DNA from: Flectobacillus longus
Lineage (GTDB): Bacteria; Bacteroidota; Bacteroidia; Cytophagales; Spirosomataceae
Reading direction: 5' to 3'
DNA: 64,000 nt
NCBI RefSeq assembly: GCF_030056705.1
Contig: NZ_JASHIC010000020.1
Span: 114,939-178,938 of the forward strand
Below the pieces are notes generated by a model. That model had not been told where the DNA came from. It ran no database searches and worked only from the letters and a program-made list of their open reading frames with translations. Positions 37,001 to 44,566 of this stretch are shown piece after piece (within the stretch, counting starts at the first letter, position 1; each line of letters opens with the position of its first letter). The position numbers and the translations under genes were made by a program.

Positions 37001-37856
37001 CACTTACGAGAGATTCTGTATCAATGGCAGCTTCCGAAATACAAGTTTTCATAGCATACAGTGGCATATTATCAGGTCTTTTCGCAAAAGTCGCTGAAAG
37101 GAATGTGACCCCTTTGGCTTGGGCACAAGCATTCATCAGGATTTGGCCTGTGTTAGATACTCCAGAGGCGTTATGAGCTTCATCAAGAATCAAGATAGAG
37201 CCTTTTGCTACGCTCGTTAAGAATTCAATTTTGGGAGATCCTTTTGAGTCTGATACCTGAGAGTAGGTTAGCATTACAAGGTCATATTCTCTTGGAAGAA
37301 TTCCAGATTTGATAATGCTATCTTGTTCCGATTTCATTGGGGGAGCATACAGCAAGTCTCCGTTTCGGTCTTTGATTTGGGTCTTTGCATCACGAGCATT
37401 CACAATAAAAGGATTTAGTGACTTGCTTCCAATGTCGTCCATATCTCGATACAAATCAGAAAATAGATTTGGTTTCTCTGTAATAAAAACGGGTCTATAT
37501 CCTTGTTTGGTAGCATATCTAATCATTGCAGCAGCGATACGCCCTTTACCTATTCCAGTCTGGTCAGCGATGATAATCCCTTGATTTTTTGCTTCAATGT
37601 TGTAGATAGCAAGTGCAGTTGCATCAATCTGCTCAGCAGAAAGCGCTTTGTAAAGAGCAGCTTTAGTGAGATATTTCAAACGACCTTGTACGAAGGTATC
37701 TACATCACCGCCGATGGCTTGTTTGAGATTTTGTAGCGCTTGATTGATTTCAAACGCCATAGAATCGGGTGTGTCCACATCAAGAGATTGTCCCTGAGAA
37801 AGTACAGGGTACTTCATGCCAAGGGCAATATCCATCAATTTTTTAGTTTTTTTCAT
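34059..37856 (-). CDS. Strawberry-notch-type helicase, DarB-like, with C-terminal tag
   Basis: A 1265-residue superfamily 2 ATPase. ADQTGIGKGRIAAAMIRYAT (97-116) is the Walker A of the strawberry-notch family, ILILDEAHNASG (about 219-230) is Walker B, and VMIVLQAELDINTEVQKRGRINRTGQ (two parts, about 610-640) is the QRxGRxxRxGQ motif. The C-terminal half has coiled-coil segments (about 800-930). It ends with KYKYRLRLQLQ (1244-1254). In phage P1, DarB, a methylase-helicase of this family, is carried in the particle and protects incoming DNA from restriction. The methylase is encoded by the overlapping upstream gene. Role as injected antirestriction factor is inferred. Confidence 0.83.
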   Translation of the reverse strand: MKKTKKLMDIALGMKYPVLSQGQSLDVDTPDSMAFEINQALQNLKQAIGGDVDTFVQGRLKYLTKAALYKALSAEQIDATALAIYNIEAKNQGIIIADQTGIGKGRIAAAMIRYATKQGYRPVFITEKPNLFSDLYRDMDDIGSKSLNPFIVNARDAKTQIKDRNGDLLYAPPMKSEQDSIIKSGILPREYDLVMLTYSQVSDSKGSPKIEFLTSVAKGSILILDEAHNASGVSNTGQILMNACAQAKGVTFLSATFAKRPDNMPLYAMKTCISEAAIDTESLVSAFKQGGVALQEVVASQLASQGQLIRRERLYEGIEVNYINLEKNALRDRKIADEFTEIVRDIIDFQKEYIIPEVQQLDKQVRDSQAQAIIENGTKRAGVDASPAFSKVFMLVNQMLFALKADDVANRAILRLKEGKKPVIAFSSTMGSFLENMEDEEGTMVSDGSTISASFSNVLLKSLNAVLTYSIKDEVGKHQKNAFDIEAMSMDARDEYFRIFNKIQNASRSLCISPIDYIKQKIEAYGYKVAEVTGRKLEVNLSINFNNVSLNGLGERLSEKTTQNFVGVVSRRKAENVNDAFRRFNDNEIDVLMINQSGSTGASAHAIITAKVPAEKVKQRVMIVLQAELDINTEVQKRGRINRTGQIKKPIYDYLISSIPAEKRLMMMLQKKLKSLDANTTANQKNSESLMKSEDFLNKYGDEIVFKYMQENTDLCLQLDDPLNLFEEDKDPIQIGAASKVSGRVAVLPVLEQEKFYTEILERYQEHIKQLIEDDKFDLEVETQDLRAKTLERTIVQVGTGGRSPFSDNTFIERCEVNVLRKPMSVSELHDELKASLDGKRPEQITQEIILQAENSFALILKRDIEKIEKSYALKRERITSEKAYQEKAEKGIPAALDSYVQSRLIELEEAEESSINDCKRKSANELSYVKEIVSFFQVGMPLLFPENNFENGSVTRVLATCLGVRINPTKDKPFSPSNIGLRIAIASSRRLLSFPSISGSNSERIFSIKGTSQKMPQNYSFVKELLPKWETAISNNLKDRSIRYIVTGNLIQAYRNDNFSGRLVQFTTLENKVRKGILLPENYIQKLSRTSTQKVSVPINKCLKIVSSIMTNQSLQCSNTLSIFRKDPYHFKLIVSASKQVAGNVYLDEDILSAIVGNSFEKVSASMTALVHVSNLSKVLNTLGSKLKVSAELSPEQFKIIADEVNLENQFSDELQELPVFNSPTLVQEQPKNDDAKRVLTLKYKYRLRLQLQILERNKLLQNG

Positions 37857-39426
37857 GTAGTGGTACTGATGAAAGTGACTTCGACTGTAATTGAAGCCTT
37901 AGTCTATATTTGTATTTAATTTTGAGAGTGCTAGTTGTTACTTGACTAAAATTGGAAGTAACTCTTTCGTAAAGCTCTTCGAAAGTATTAATTACCTCGC
38001 TTCTGGCTTGTTCCTGGAGTGGCGCAAATCCCTCAGCTACTTCTTTTATACCAGAAATAAGAATAAGTCGAATATCAATGCTTGTTCCTTGTCTGGAGTA
38101 AAGGTCGCCATTGATGTTAATTACGTCATCTACCTTAAAATAGCGGTGTAGATAGCTTAAGAAAACTCTATTTTTACCTGCCTGAACCCTGCCTTCACTA
38201 TCGTAATGAGTATGCCCACCGATGATAATGGCACATCGACCATTGGGTTTTAGATTGTTAAGCGCATAATAGCTAAGAATATGGTCAAGGTCTTTTAGAA
38301 TGTATTTATTGTCAATCTTTAGATAATCCCTTTGGTCAACGGATCCAAATGGAGGGTTTGTAATGACTCCATCAAACTTCTCGTTAGGCGTGTTGTAGAT
38401 AGCATTGATTTGAGTTGCTTTTCTAAAACCTTGGGTTAATAAATTCTTGTATCTGGTATCATCTATTTCGTTGACGGTGCATTGCTCAGGACGAAAAGCA
38501 ATGGTCATCATGCCATTGCCAGCAGTTGGTTCAAAAATTTGACCTTGATAATTTTGTATTCCATTTTTCAGATACAAGCCAGCCAAAAACGCAATTGGGG
38601 AGGCTGTTGAGTACTGTTGTAATAGAATCGAAATACTGGTTCTATGTGAAAGTATTACCTGATTTCGGTAGGTTTCAAGAATACTAAGGTACTTTTCATA
38701 ATCGCTCGTATTCTTATCATTGGCAATCTTTCTACAAACATTAACAATGGCTAATTCTGTGAGCTCTTTAATGTCAGTTTTGTCGATAATGCCAAACTTG
38801 CTAGCAAGCTTTTCAATACTTCTTTTGTTATGTTTCTCGTTCCGCTCAAGCTCTAATTGTACCTGTTGAACGAACTGCTTTTCACTCGAAGTGATACTCA
38901 AGCTTCTACCTATGGAACCTAAGGAAGCGAAGTCAAAATCATACTCACGAGCTGTTTCATATGAGTCCTCATAATCGAATTTATCTTGAACTGGGTCAAG
39001 TACTACATCTCCAACAACCACATAGATATGTTGCCATCCTTGCCCAAAATCAACCATCTTAATCGTGTGGTTAACTTTGAGATTGTGTAAAATAGAAGAG
39101 ATGAAAATGGTAAAATCTTCGCAGTCTACGCCCTTTTGTCTATCAGCCCAAGTACGTCTGGGTAATCTGATTTGTTCAGTACCTTCTTTGTCGAAACGGT
39201 AATTGATATACGCTCTACAAAACTCGTAAATTTTTTGACAAAGAACAACACCTGAGTAAAGTTTAAATTGATTAGATAGAACGATGGTTTGTTCAATGGA
39301 TTTGGGAATAAGATTTTGTGTAATTAGGTCGAATGTATCATCCCCCGAATAATAATTGATTAATTCAATATAATCATTCTTTTGGGGCTGTTGTAAAAGT
39401 AAGCTCTGATTCATATAGAAAGGCAT
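37843..39426 (-). CDS. Transglutaminase-like domain fused to N6-adenine methylase, with C-terminal tag
   Basis: 527 residues (a second start at 39414 is possible). Residues 85-150 carry a transglutaminase-like cysteine-peptidase triad: Cys102 (GVDCEDFTIF), His133 (GWQHIYVVV), Asp144 (VVLDPV). Residues 290-480 form a SAM-dependent DNA methylase: motif I FEPTAGNGMM (298-307) and catalytic NPPF (357-360). The protein ends with KYKYRLRLQLQ (504-514), shared with the next two proteins. It overlaps the helicase gene by 14 bp. Methylation of the element's own DNA against host restriction is the likely role of the second half; the peptidase-like part may process structural proteins or itself. Confidence 0.82.
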   Translation of the reverse strand: MPFYMNQSLLLQQPQKNDYIELINYYSGDDTFDLITQNLIPKSIEQTIVLSNQFKLYSGVVLCQKIYEFCRAYINYRFDKEGTEQIRLPRRTWADRQKGVDCEDFTIFISSILHNLKVNHTIKMVDFGQGWQHIYVVVGDVVLDPVQDKFDYEDSYETAREYDFDFASLGSIGRSLSITSSEKQFVQQVQLELERNEKHNKRSIEKLASKFGIIDKTDIKELTELAIVNVCRKIANDKNTSDYEKYLSILETYRNQVILSHRTSISILLQQYSTASPIAFLAGLYLKNGIQNYQGQIFEPTAGNGMMTIAFRPEQCTVNEIDDTRYKNLLTQGFRKATQINAIYNTPNEKFDGVITNPPFGSVDQRDYLKIDNKYILKDLDHILSYYALNNLKPNGRCAIIIGGHTHYDSEGRVQAGKNRVFLSYLHRYFKVDDVININGDLYSRQGTSIDIRLILISGIKEVAEGFAPLQEQARSEVINTFEELYERVTSNFSQVTTSTLKIKYKYRLRLQLQSKSLSSVPLHEKN

Positions 39427-39598
39427 AAATACCTAGATTTTCAATGAGTGGTTGGTATTGCTGGTAGAACTCCTTGGCTCTTTGAATTGACAGAGCACTT
39501 AAATCCTGCTCAGCACAGTTTGAGCAGGATTGTGCTTCTTTAAATCCAAGATTATAGAAGCTTGCAAACATCTTGATGAACGCTTGTTGTGTGTCCAT
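39374..39598 (-). CDS. Small soluble protein with CxxC-type pair
   Basis: 74 residues, including AQSCSNCAEQDL (two Cys three apart, possible metal site) and an aromatic-rich C-terminus. It starts in a TAATG overlap with the previous gene and runs 53 bp into the next, as expected in a compact viral-type operon. No family recognised. Confidence 0.55.
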   Translation of the reverse strand: MDTQQAFIKMFASFYNLGFKEAQSCSNCAEQDLSALSIQRAKEFYQQYQPLIENLGIYAFLYESELTFTTAPKE

Positions 39599-39819
39599 TA
39601 TAGCCCAAAGGATTTTTTGACCTCTGATTCAATGTACTCAGCACCTTGGTTGATGGCGTCCTTGATATCGTCAGGACTCGGATTAGGTCCGTTGAAGAGT
39701 ACCTGTGTCACTCTGGCATCTTGAATGACTAAGGATACCTTTTGGTTTCTTGAATGAAAGAAGTAAGTCTGGCTTTTGAGCTTATTGTAAATCTCAATTA
39801 GCTTGAATAGTTTGAACAT
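39598..39819 (-). CDS. Small unknown protein
   Basis: 73 residues with the pattern KVSLVIQDARVTQVLFNGPN, followed by a helix and the end EVKKSFGL. It overlaps the previous gene by 26 bp and the next by one base (TAATG). It lacks a membrane helix. Function unknown. Confidence 0.55.
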   Translation of the reverse strand: MFKLFKLIEIYNKLKSQTYFFHSRNQKVSLVIQDARVTQVLFNGPNPSPDDIKDAINQGAEYIESEVKKSFGL

Positions 39820-40330
39820 TGTTAGTGGCTGGTTTTGGTGTGATTACTTGCTTTGGTTTAGAACCAAGTAGGTACTTGAATACGACAAAGATGATTCCCA
39901 AGGCGAATACAAGAACACCTAAGAAAATCAGCATATTGTTGGTGGCTGTTTGTTTAGCTTTGTCAGCCGCAGTTTGCAATTGCTGTTGTTTAGTCTTTAC
40001 TTTTTCCTGTAAAACCTTGTATAACTCTTGGTCAGCCTTGGCATCTTCAGCTTCAACTTGAAGTTGCTGAGCTTCTACTTGGAGTCTAGCAACTTCCTTT
40101 TTTGAATCTGCATTGACGAAGGCTTGAACTACGCCTGACACTGAGCCTACAATGGCGCTTACTGGGTCAGCACTCATTCCTACACTGATATTGCTTGAGG
40201 TGTCAAATCCGCTTCCAAGTAAGCTACTTAATGCCGTTTGATTATTGGTGCTCGAATTGCTTGAGCTATTTGATGTGGATGTCTTCTGGTTAGTTGAAGA
40301 GCTGTTTCCACTTTGTTTTGAGAACCCCAT
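39794..40330 (-). CDS. Single-pass membrane protein with coiled coil
   Basis: 178 residues. A Ser/Asn/Thr-rich N-terminus is followed by a Gly/Ser stretch, a coiled coil (about 75-125: VARLQVEAQQLQVEAEDA) and one membrane helix (about 133-155: MLIFLGVLVFALGIIFVVF) near the C-terminus with a short basic tail. It shares the soluble domain, polar linker, helix, basic tail layout with many neighbours. It overlaps the preceding gene by 41 bp. A virion or envelope structural role is plausible. Confidence 0.6.
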   Translation of the reverse strand: MGFSKQSGNSSSTNQKTSTSNSSSNSSTNNQTALSSLLGSGFDTSSNISVGMSADPVSAIVGSVSGVVQAFVNADSKKEVARLQVEAQQLQVEAEDAKADQELYKVLQEKVKTKQQQLQTAADKAKQTATNNMLIFLGVLVFALGIIFVVFKYLLGSKPKQVITPKPATNNVQTIQAN

Positions 40331-40934
40331 AGTGTTTTTTACCTGCTAATTGAATTTGCTCCCTGTTTTTTGACTTGAATAGAAGTACACCCATGATGAT
40401 GATGGCAATAAATCCCAACACAATCGCTAGTAGCTTTGTGATATTAAGGGATTGTGTATTATCATTGTTTCCTTCTATACCTGCGAAAGAATTATCGTTC
40501 TCTTCAATTGTATCTAAGACTTTCTGAGTTGCTTTGTCTTTGGCAACCTGCTTGGCGTTTATTCTCTCGTTTAATAACTTGTCGGCTTCTTGTTTATCGT
40601 CTGTCACGTCAGTTGATAATACCCATGCTTCACTTTCTTCGTTGTTATACACTCCCGCTCCTAAATCAAACCAACCACCTTTTTCACGTCTTTGGGTGGT
40701 GATTTTAACTTTGTAGTAGAGTTTATTTCCAACTGCTTTCGTCTCACCAAGAGTTACCCCAACTCTTTCACCTGAGAGATATAGTTTTGTTTTGGGAGGT
40801 TCTGCTGCTCCACCCGTCTGACCGTAAAATGTTTTAACGGTAACAAGCTCACTGGGGAAGCCAGACCTGTTTTCATAACATATAGCTCCATTGAGCTGTA
40901 TGCTAAATAATTCTGTTCCTGCTTGTGCTGCCAT
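40290..40934 (-). CDS. Membrane-anchored protein, unknown ectodomain
   Basis: The start chosen is MAAQAGTELFSIQLNG at 40934 (214 residues; an earlier Met at 40973 is possible). A beta-rich N-terminal domain with SH3-like spacing (LYLSGERVGVTLGETKAVGN, YYKVKITTQRREKGGWFDLG) is followed by a charged helix, a polar linker, one membrane helix (LLAIVLGFIAIIIMGVLLF) and a basic tail (KKHYGVLKTKWKQLFN). The same overall layout is seen in the proteins at 51653 and 45324. Confidence 0.6.
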   Translation of the reverse strand: MAAQAGTELFSIQLNGAICYENRSGFPSELVTVKTFYGQTGGAAEPPKTKLYLSGERVGVTLGETKAVGNKLYYKVKITTQRREKGGWFDLGAGVYNNEESEAWVLSTDVTDDKQEADKLLNERINAKQVAKDKATQKVLDTIEENDNSFAGIEGNNDNTQSLNITKLLAIVLGFIAIIIMGVLLFKSKNREQIQLAGKKHYGVLKTKWKQLFN

Positions 40935-40983
40935 TTTTGTAAGGTTTAAAGCCTTGCGAAAGTTAATTCGCAAGGCTACAGAA

Positions 40984-41265
40984 TTAAAACAGTTCTAAAA
41001 GTCTAAACTTGATCATGTTGGTCATCACTTCATCTGACTCGATGAATTTTTTGAGGATTTCTTTGTCCACTGGGTCAAGAGAAATTTCTTTCCCTTCATA
41101 GAGTTGAAACCCGATATACATGAGCTTTTGAGAGTTTGGTGAGTTTGAGTAGGCAATACGTTGCGAGAGAATGTATCCTAAATTGATTACGTTTCCGTTC
41201 TCCTGAACTGGTTGACCATCAAACCCTTTGAATGGAACATCAAAATTGATTGCGATTTTAGACAT
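40984..41265 (-). CDS. Small soluble protein
   Basis: 93 residues (KIAINFDVPFKGFDGQPVQE...), ending MIKFRLLELF. The first part resembles a short beta-hairpin plus a helix with many conserved-looking polar residues. No membrane segment. It lies between a fibre-associated gene and membrane proteins, so it could be a minor structural or assembly factor, but no family is recognised. Confidence 0.5.
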   Translation of the reverse strand: MSKIAINFDVPFKGFDGQPVQENGNVINLGYILSQRIAYSNSPNSQKLMYIGFQLYEGKEISLDPVDKEILKKFIESDEVMTNMIKFRLLELF

Positions 41266-41311
41266 TTTAGATTACTGTTTTAATGAAACTGAAACATGGA
41301 ATTAATTGAGA

Positions 41312-41659
41312 TTACTGTGCTGAAGGATTTGACTTGACAGTATTGTATTGTCCAGTCATAATATCAAGTTTCTGAATCTCTGTGAATTGGAAACCAAGTG
41401 ATTGCAACATCGTCTCGATAAGCAATGTATCCTGATTGTTATACCATGCTTGGAACTCGTCCGTAGTTGCATCCCAACTCTTAGGTACAGATGACATACC
41501 TTCAGCCTGAGGGAATTTACGGGTGTCTGCGATTTTCGAGATGTCGATTTTTTCGACATAGTTGACATTGGCAGTTTGGCGAGTTTCTGAAATTACATCG
41601 TAGTTCATTTCTACTTCAGAGATACCTTTTGGGTTTGGAGCTAATTGTGCTTTGTACAT
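41312..41659 (-). CDS. Unknown protein next to the fibre gene
   Basis: 115 residues, soluble (EVEMNYDVISETRQTANVNY, SSVPKSWDATTDEFQAWYNN). It lies 31 bp after the large fibre-like protein gene and could be a fibre chaperone or partner by position. No motif recognised. Confidence 0.5.
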   Translation of the reverse strand: MYKAQLAPNPKGISEVEMNYDVISETRQTANVNYVEKIDISKIADTRKFPQAEGMSSVPKSWDATTDEFQAWYNNQDTLLIETMLQSLGFQFTEIQKLDIMTGQYNTVKSNPSAQ

Positions 41660-41690
41660 TGTTGTTTATTATTTAGTGTTAAAAAATTAA

Positions 41691-43217
41691 TTAATTGAAT
41701 GAGTTGACGAAAACGACTCTATTTCCATTGAGTGTTAAATAGCCACTAGGGGCACTTGACTTCGCATAATTGGGTGTGTTGTTAAGACGAAGTTCATTGG
41801 TTGTTACCGCATTAGAGCTTATTACTTCTGAATTGATATTTCCAATGTAGTTCATACCTTCCATTACACTACCATTTTTGGAGTTGAACCAGTAGTTGGT
41901 TGAAACTGAAGAACCATTGAAATCAAAGGGTTTACCATCAATGTTATTCCAATGGTGATTGTGCCCAGTTGGATTAAACTCAGAGGGTTTTCCTGAAATA
42001 CTATCCCAACTGTGTCCATGTCCCCAATCGGCTTTACCATCTAGCTTACTTTTGACGAGGTTAGTTGCTACGGGATTGGTACACCAATCAGCCCAACGAG
42101 AATTATCCGTCACGACATCGCAGTGATACCTAACTGTATTTCCATCCACTTGGATAATATTGTAAGTTCCTGCCGAGAAATTAATTGCTGAAGAGACAGT
42201 TTTGTCAGCTCCATTTTCTCTAAGGAGTACATTGAAAGCACCGGGCTTTTCAGCAATGCTATCCCAGTGATGGCTGTGACCTGTTGGGTTGAACTCTGTG
42301 GGTTTTCCCGAAATACTGTCCCAACTATGTCCATGTCCCCAATCTGCTTTGCCGTCTAACTTACTTTTGACGAGATTGGTTGCTACAGGGTTGGTGACAG
42401 TATCCAACCAACGGGAGTTATCAGTAACTACGTCCACATTGTATCTGATTTCTTTTCCCACTACAGAAACTACCGCATACGCTCCGCTACTGAAGTTAAT
42501 GGCTGTATTACCAGTGGACTTTGAGGTACCATTTTCCTCTAACGAGATACCCGATATTTTGGCATTCCAGCTTGATATTTGACTATCTGTTACAAATCTC
42601 TTATCAGTTGATTCAGTCACAAATGCCGCAGAAATGGCTTTCTTAGCTAATGTGCCATCGGCAAGCGAAACAACAGGTACATCTGCAACTCCAGTGAAAA
42701 AATCTGATACCTGAATTTTCTTAGTCTGAATTTTCCCAGCTCTGGTATCAAATACGATACTTACCGTATTGTAGCAAGTATCTTTGAAGGCAATTCCATA
42801 CCAAGAAGCTATTTCTACATTGTAAGTGGTTGTGCTAGCACCATCCCCCGTACCTTTTCCTATAGAATTTTGGCCGTAGGTATTAAACCGAAGTAATCCA
42901 GTCATAAAGCCTCCTGCCAGCGGAAGATAATTAGCTAAATCAGTGGTATTAACCTTGGCATTCCAAGTAGATATTTGCGCATCTGTGACGAATTTGTTAT
43001 TGGTGTTTTGAGCAATTAAAGTTGGACTTAGACTACCGTCGGCAAGAGCAGAGGTAACCATTGCCTGTGAGAGTGTTTTCCACGAAGCATCACCATCGGC
43101 TGATGAACTCTTGACCAAAATTTGGTCAAGAGTTCCTGCATTGGGTAGGAAGGCAAGGGTTTTCACCTTACCTCTACCAGCAGTTGCATTCCATGTTACA
43201 ATTTTCTCAGCGGGCAT
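41691..43217 (-). CDS. Fibre-like receptor-binding protein with 105-residue tandem repeat
   Basis: 508 residues from the ATG at 43217, one base after the previous stop. The N-terminus (MPAEKIVTWNATAGRGKVKT) resembles that of the preceding protein. The body has tail-fibre signatures: NKFVTDAQISTWNAK repeated, LPLAGGFMTG, and His-rich turns GHGHSWDSISGKP and GHNHHWNNIDGKP typical of phage fibre repeats. Two tandem 105-residue units occupy about residues 223-432. It probably projects from a particle and binds the host surface. No tail assembly genes are nearby. Confidence 0.8.
   Translation of the reverse strand: MPAEKIVTWNATAGRGKVKTLAFLPNAGTLDQILVKSSSADGDASWKTLSQAMVTSALADGSLSPTLIAQNTNNKFVTDAQISTWNAKVNTTDLANYLPLAGGFMTGLLRFNTYGQNSIGKGTGDGASTTTYNVEIASWYGIAFKDTCYNTVSIVFDTRAGKIQTKKIQVSDFFTGVADVPVVSLADGTLAKKAISAAFVTESTDKRFVTDSQISSWNAKISGISLEENGTSKSTGNTAINFSSGAYAVVSVVGKEIRYNVDVVTDNSRWLDTVTNPVATNLVKSKLDGKADWGHGHSWDSISGKPTEFNPTGHSHHWDSIAEKPGAFNVLLRENGADKTVSSAINFSAGTYNIIQVDGNTVRYHCDVVTDNSRWADWCTNPVATNLVKSKLDGKADWGHGHSWDSISGKPSEFNPTGHNHHWNNIDGKPFDFNGSSVSTNYWFNSKNGSVMEGMNYIGNINSEVISSNAVTTNELRLNNTPNYAKSSAPSGYLTLNGNRVVFVNSFN
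41919..42550 (-). repeat. Two tandem 315-bp coding repeats in the fibre gene
   Basis: Two copies at a 315-bp pitch, each encoding ENG..., VTDNSRW, NPVATNLVKSKLDGKADWGH and the GHGHSWDSISGKP region. Long stretches are identical in protein and similar in DNA, indicating recent duplication. Confidence 0.8.
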
Positions 43218-43218
43218 C

Positions 43219-43815
43219 TTACAATTCTGTAACGAGTGTACCGATTTCAAAAAGAATGGTGTTGGCTGTAAGAGCCGTTCCAATTACTTGACTGTAGGTA
43301 TCTGTACCTGCCACAGGTGTGGTTGATTTGGGTAAACCAGCCGTATTGGATAAGAACACATCAGCCCCAGGCGTAAGTCCCGTGTAACCTCCGTTAATGC
43401 CTCCAAAGAAAACCTCAGCATTGGCAGAAGCAGCTACCGCTGCTTTTACAAAGCCCATGGCTGTTTTGGATGTTGAAGTTGAAACGGCTTTAACGGCTTT
43501 ACCAGTGTTGTCTAGCGAAACGATATCGTTAGCTGCTAGAGCCTCAGCCGCAACAACTATAACGCTATTCACGGCAACACCGTTAGGCATTAAGGATACG
43601 TCTAGTTTACCACTACCATTTAATTCTGGTACTTTGGCAGCTTGTGAGGCTGTACCTCCTGTTACTACAGTAGGTAAAAGGGTTTTGTCCACTTTACCTG
43701 AGGCATCTAATTCAGGTAATTTACCAGCGTCTCCAGCACCTGCTGAGGTAGTCACTGATTTGACAACTTTCTGTCTACCAGAAGTGGAGTCTCTTGAGAT
43801 AATGTCTTTAGGCAT
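43219..43815 (-). CDS. Decoration- or fibre-like beta protein
   Basis: 198 residues. The start MPKDIISRDSTSGRQKVVKS parallels that of the next gene. The middle has two KLPELDASGKVDKTLLP-type repeats, and the C-terminal part (ANDIVSLDNTGKAVKA, GYTGLTPGADVFLSNTAG) looks like the beta-sandwich of phage decoration or fibre-base proteins (DUF2190-like). It overlaps the preceding gene by 8 bp. Together with the genes at 41691 and 43808 it forms a surface-structure cluster. Confidence 0.7.
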   Translation of the reverse strand: MPKDIISRDSTSGRQKVVKSVTTSAGAGDAGKLPELDASGKVDKTLLPTVVTGGTASQAAKVPELNGSGKLDVSLMPNGVAVNSVIVVAAEALAANDIVSLDNTGKAVKAVSTSTSKTAMGFVKAAVAASANAEVFFGGINGGYTGLTPGADVFLSNTAGLPKSTTPVAGTDTYSQVIGTALTANTILFEIGTLVTEL

Positions 43816-44443
43816 TGTCTTCGTTGTTTAAGATTATTGGATTTGAAAAATTAATATTAAGCTCGTCGGTTGAAATGGAGTTTCCTGCTGATTGAGAAAG
43901 CCCTTGCACAGGTGCTGTAGCAGTTAATTGTCCGTTGGATCCGATGAACATGAGTTGATTCGGAGTGAGCCCCCAGTCGGGAATCTCAGCCGTTCCTTCT
44001 ACTTGTACGAAACATTCTTGACCTGCAGTAGCCGAGTGAAGTGCAATACCTGTTGCAAGTCCATAGTTTTCGATATCGAGTGGGTCATACGTATAGCATT
44101 GGTCAATACCTGCATTTTCAGCGATTCTAACAACATGACCTCTAGCGATATTTTGCATGGCGATTGTTCTTTTCCAACCAATCCCTTTCAAAATGATGTT
44201 ATTGCCATTTTGATTGACAATCTGTTTTGTAGAGTTTTCAATCTTTTGCTGAACAAGCTCCAATAGCTCTTTTTTGAGGTCTTGATTTCCTTGAGAAAGA
44301 CTGGTTGTAAGCTCAGTAATGGTTTTCTGTGGTGAAGTCTTGGTAATGTATTCGACAAGCTTCTTTTTGAAAACCAAGGCAAGTATTACCACTCCGAACA
44401 ACGCAAAGGCTATAATGCTGATGGTTTTGTTACTTTTTTTCAT
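43808..44443 (-). CDS. N-terminally anchored decoration-like protein
   Basis: 211 residues: an N-terminal membrane helix (MKKSNKTISIIAFALFGVVI...), a helical stalk (about 37-75) and a beta-sandwich with the same pattern as its neighbour (IARGHVVRIAENAG, WGLTPNQLMFIGSNGQLTAT). It is thus a membrane-tethered version of the decoration fold. Its upstream DNA holds three TTGGTAGCAA copies and resembles the region before the gene at 31758, suggesting an internal promoter. Confidence 0.65.
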   Translation of the reverse strand: MKKSNKTISIIAFALFGVVILALVFKKKLVEYITKTSPQKTITELTTSLSQGNQDLKKELLELVQQKIENSTKQIVNQNGNNIILKGIGWKRTIAMQNIARGHVVRIAENAGIDQCYTYDPLDIENYGLATGIALHSATAGQECFVQVEGTAEIPDWGLTPNQLMFIGSNGQLTATAPVQGLSQSAGNSISTDELNINFSNPIILNNEDNA

Positions 44444-44445
44444 GT

Positions 44446-44566
44446 TGCTACCAATACTTTTTGTTTGTCCTGAGTAAGGTTGATAAGCGCTAAGGTTTTG
44501 CTACCAAAAATGAAAACCCGGGAATCATTTGTAGAGCTGTCGCTTTGTATTTTTGCTACCAAAAAG
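44446..44566. repeat. TTTTTGGTAGCAA cluster C (three inverted copies)
   Basis: Copies at 44446-44456, 44495-44510 and 44549-44566, all on the minus strand (TTGCTACCAAAAA on plus), spaced about 50 bp apart. The last is preceded by TAGAGCTGTC as in cluster A. It overlaps the 3' end of the gene at 44525 and lies directly before the minus-strand start at 44443. Confidence 0.65.

Noticed and set aside
33014..39426. Shared C-terminal tag as a type IX secretion signal
   Set aside because: Type IX C-terminal domains are about 70-100 residues with different motifs, and these proteins have no signal peptide.
43397..43831. Plus-strand frame opposite the decoration-protein gene
   Set aside because: Low-complexity Ala/Thr/Leu translation antisense to a better-supported gene, and oriented against the operon.
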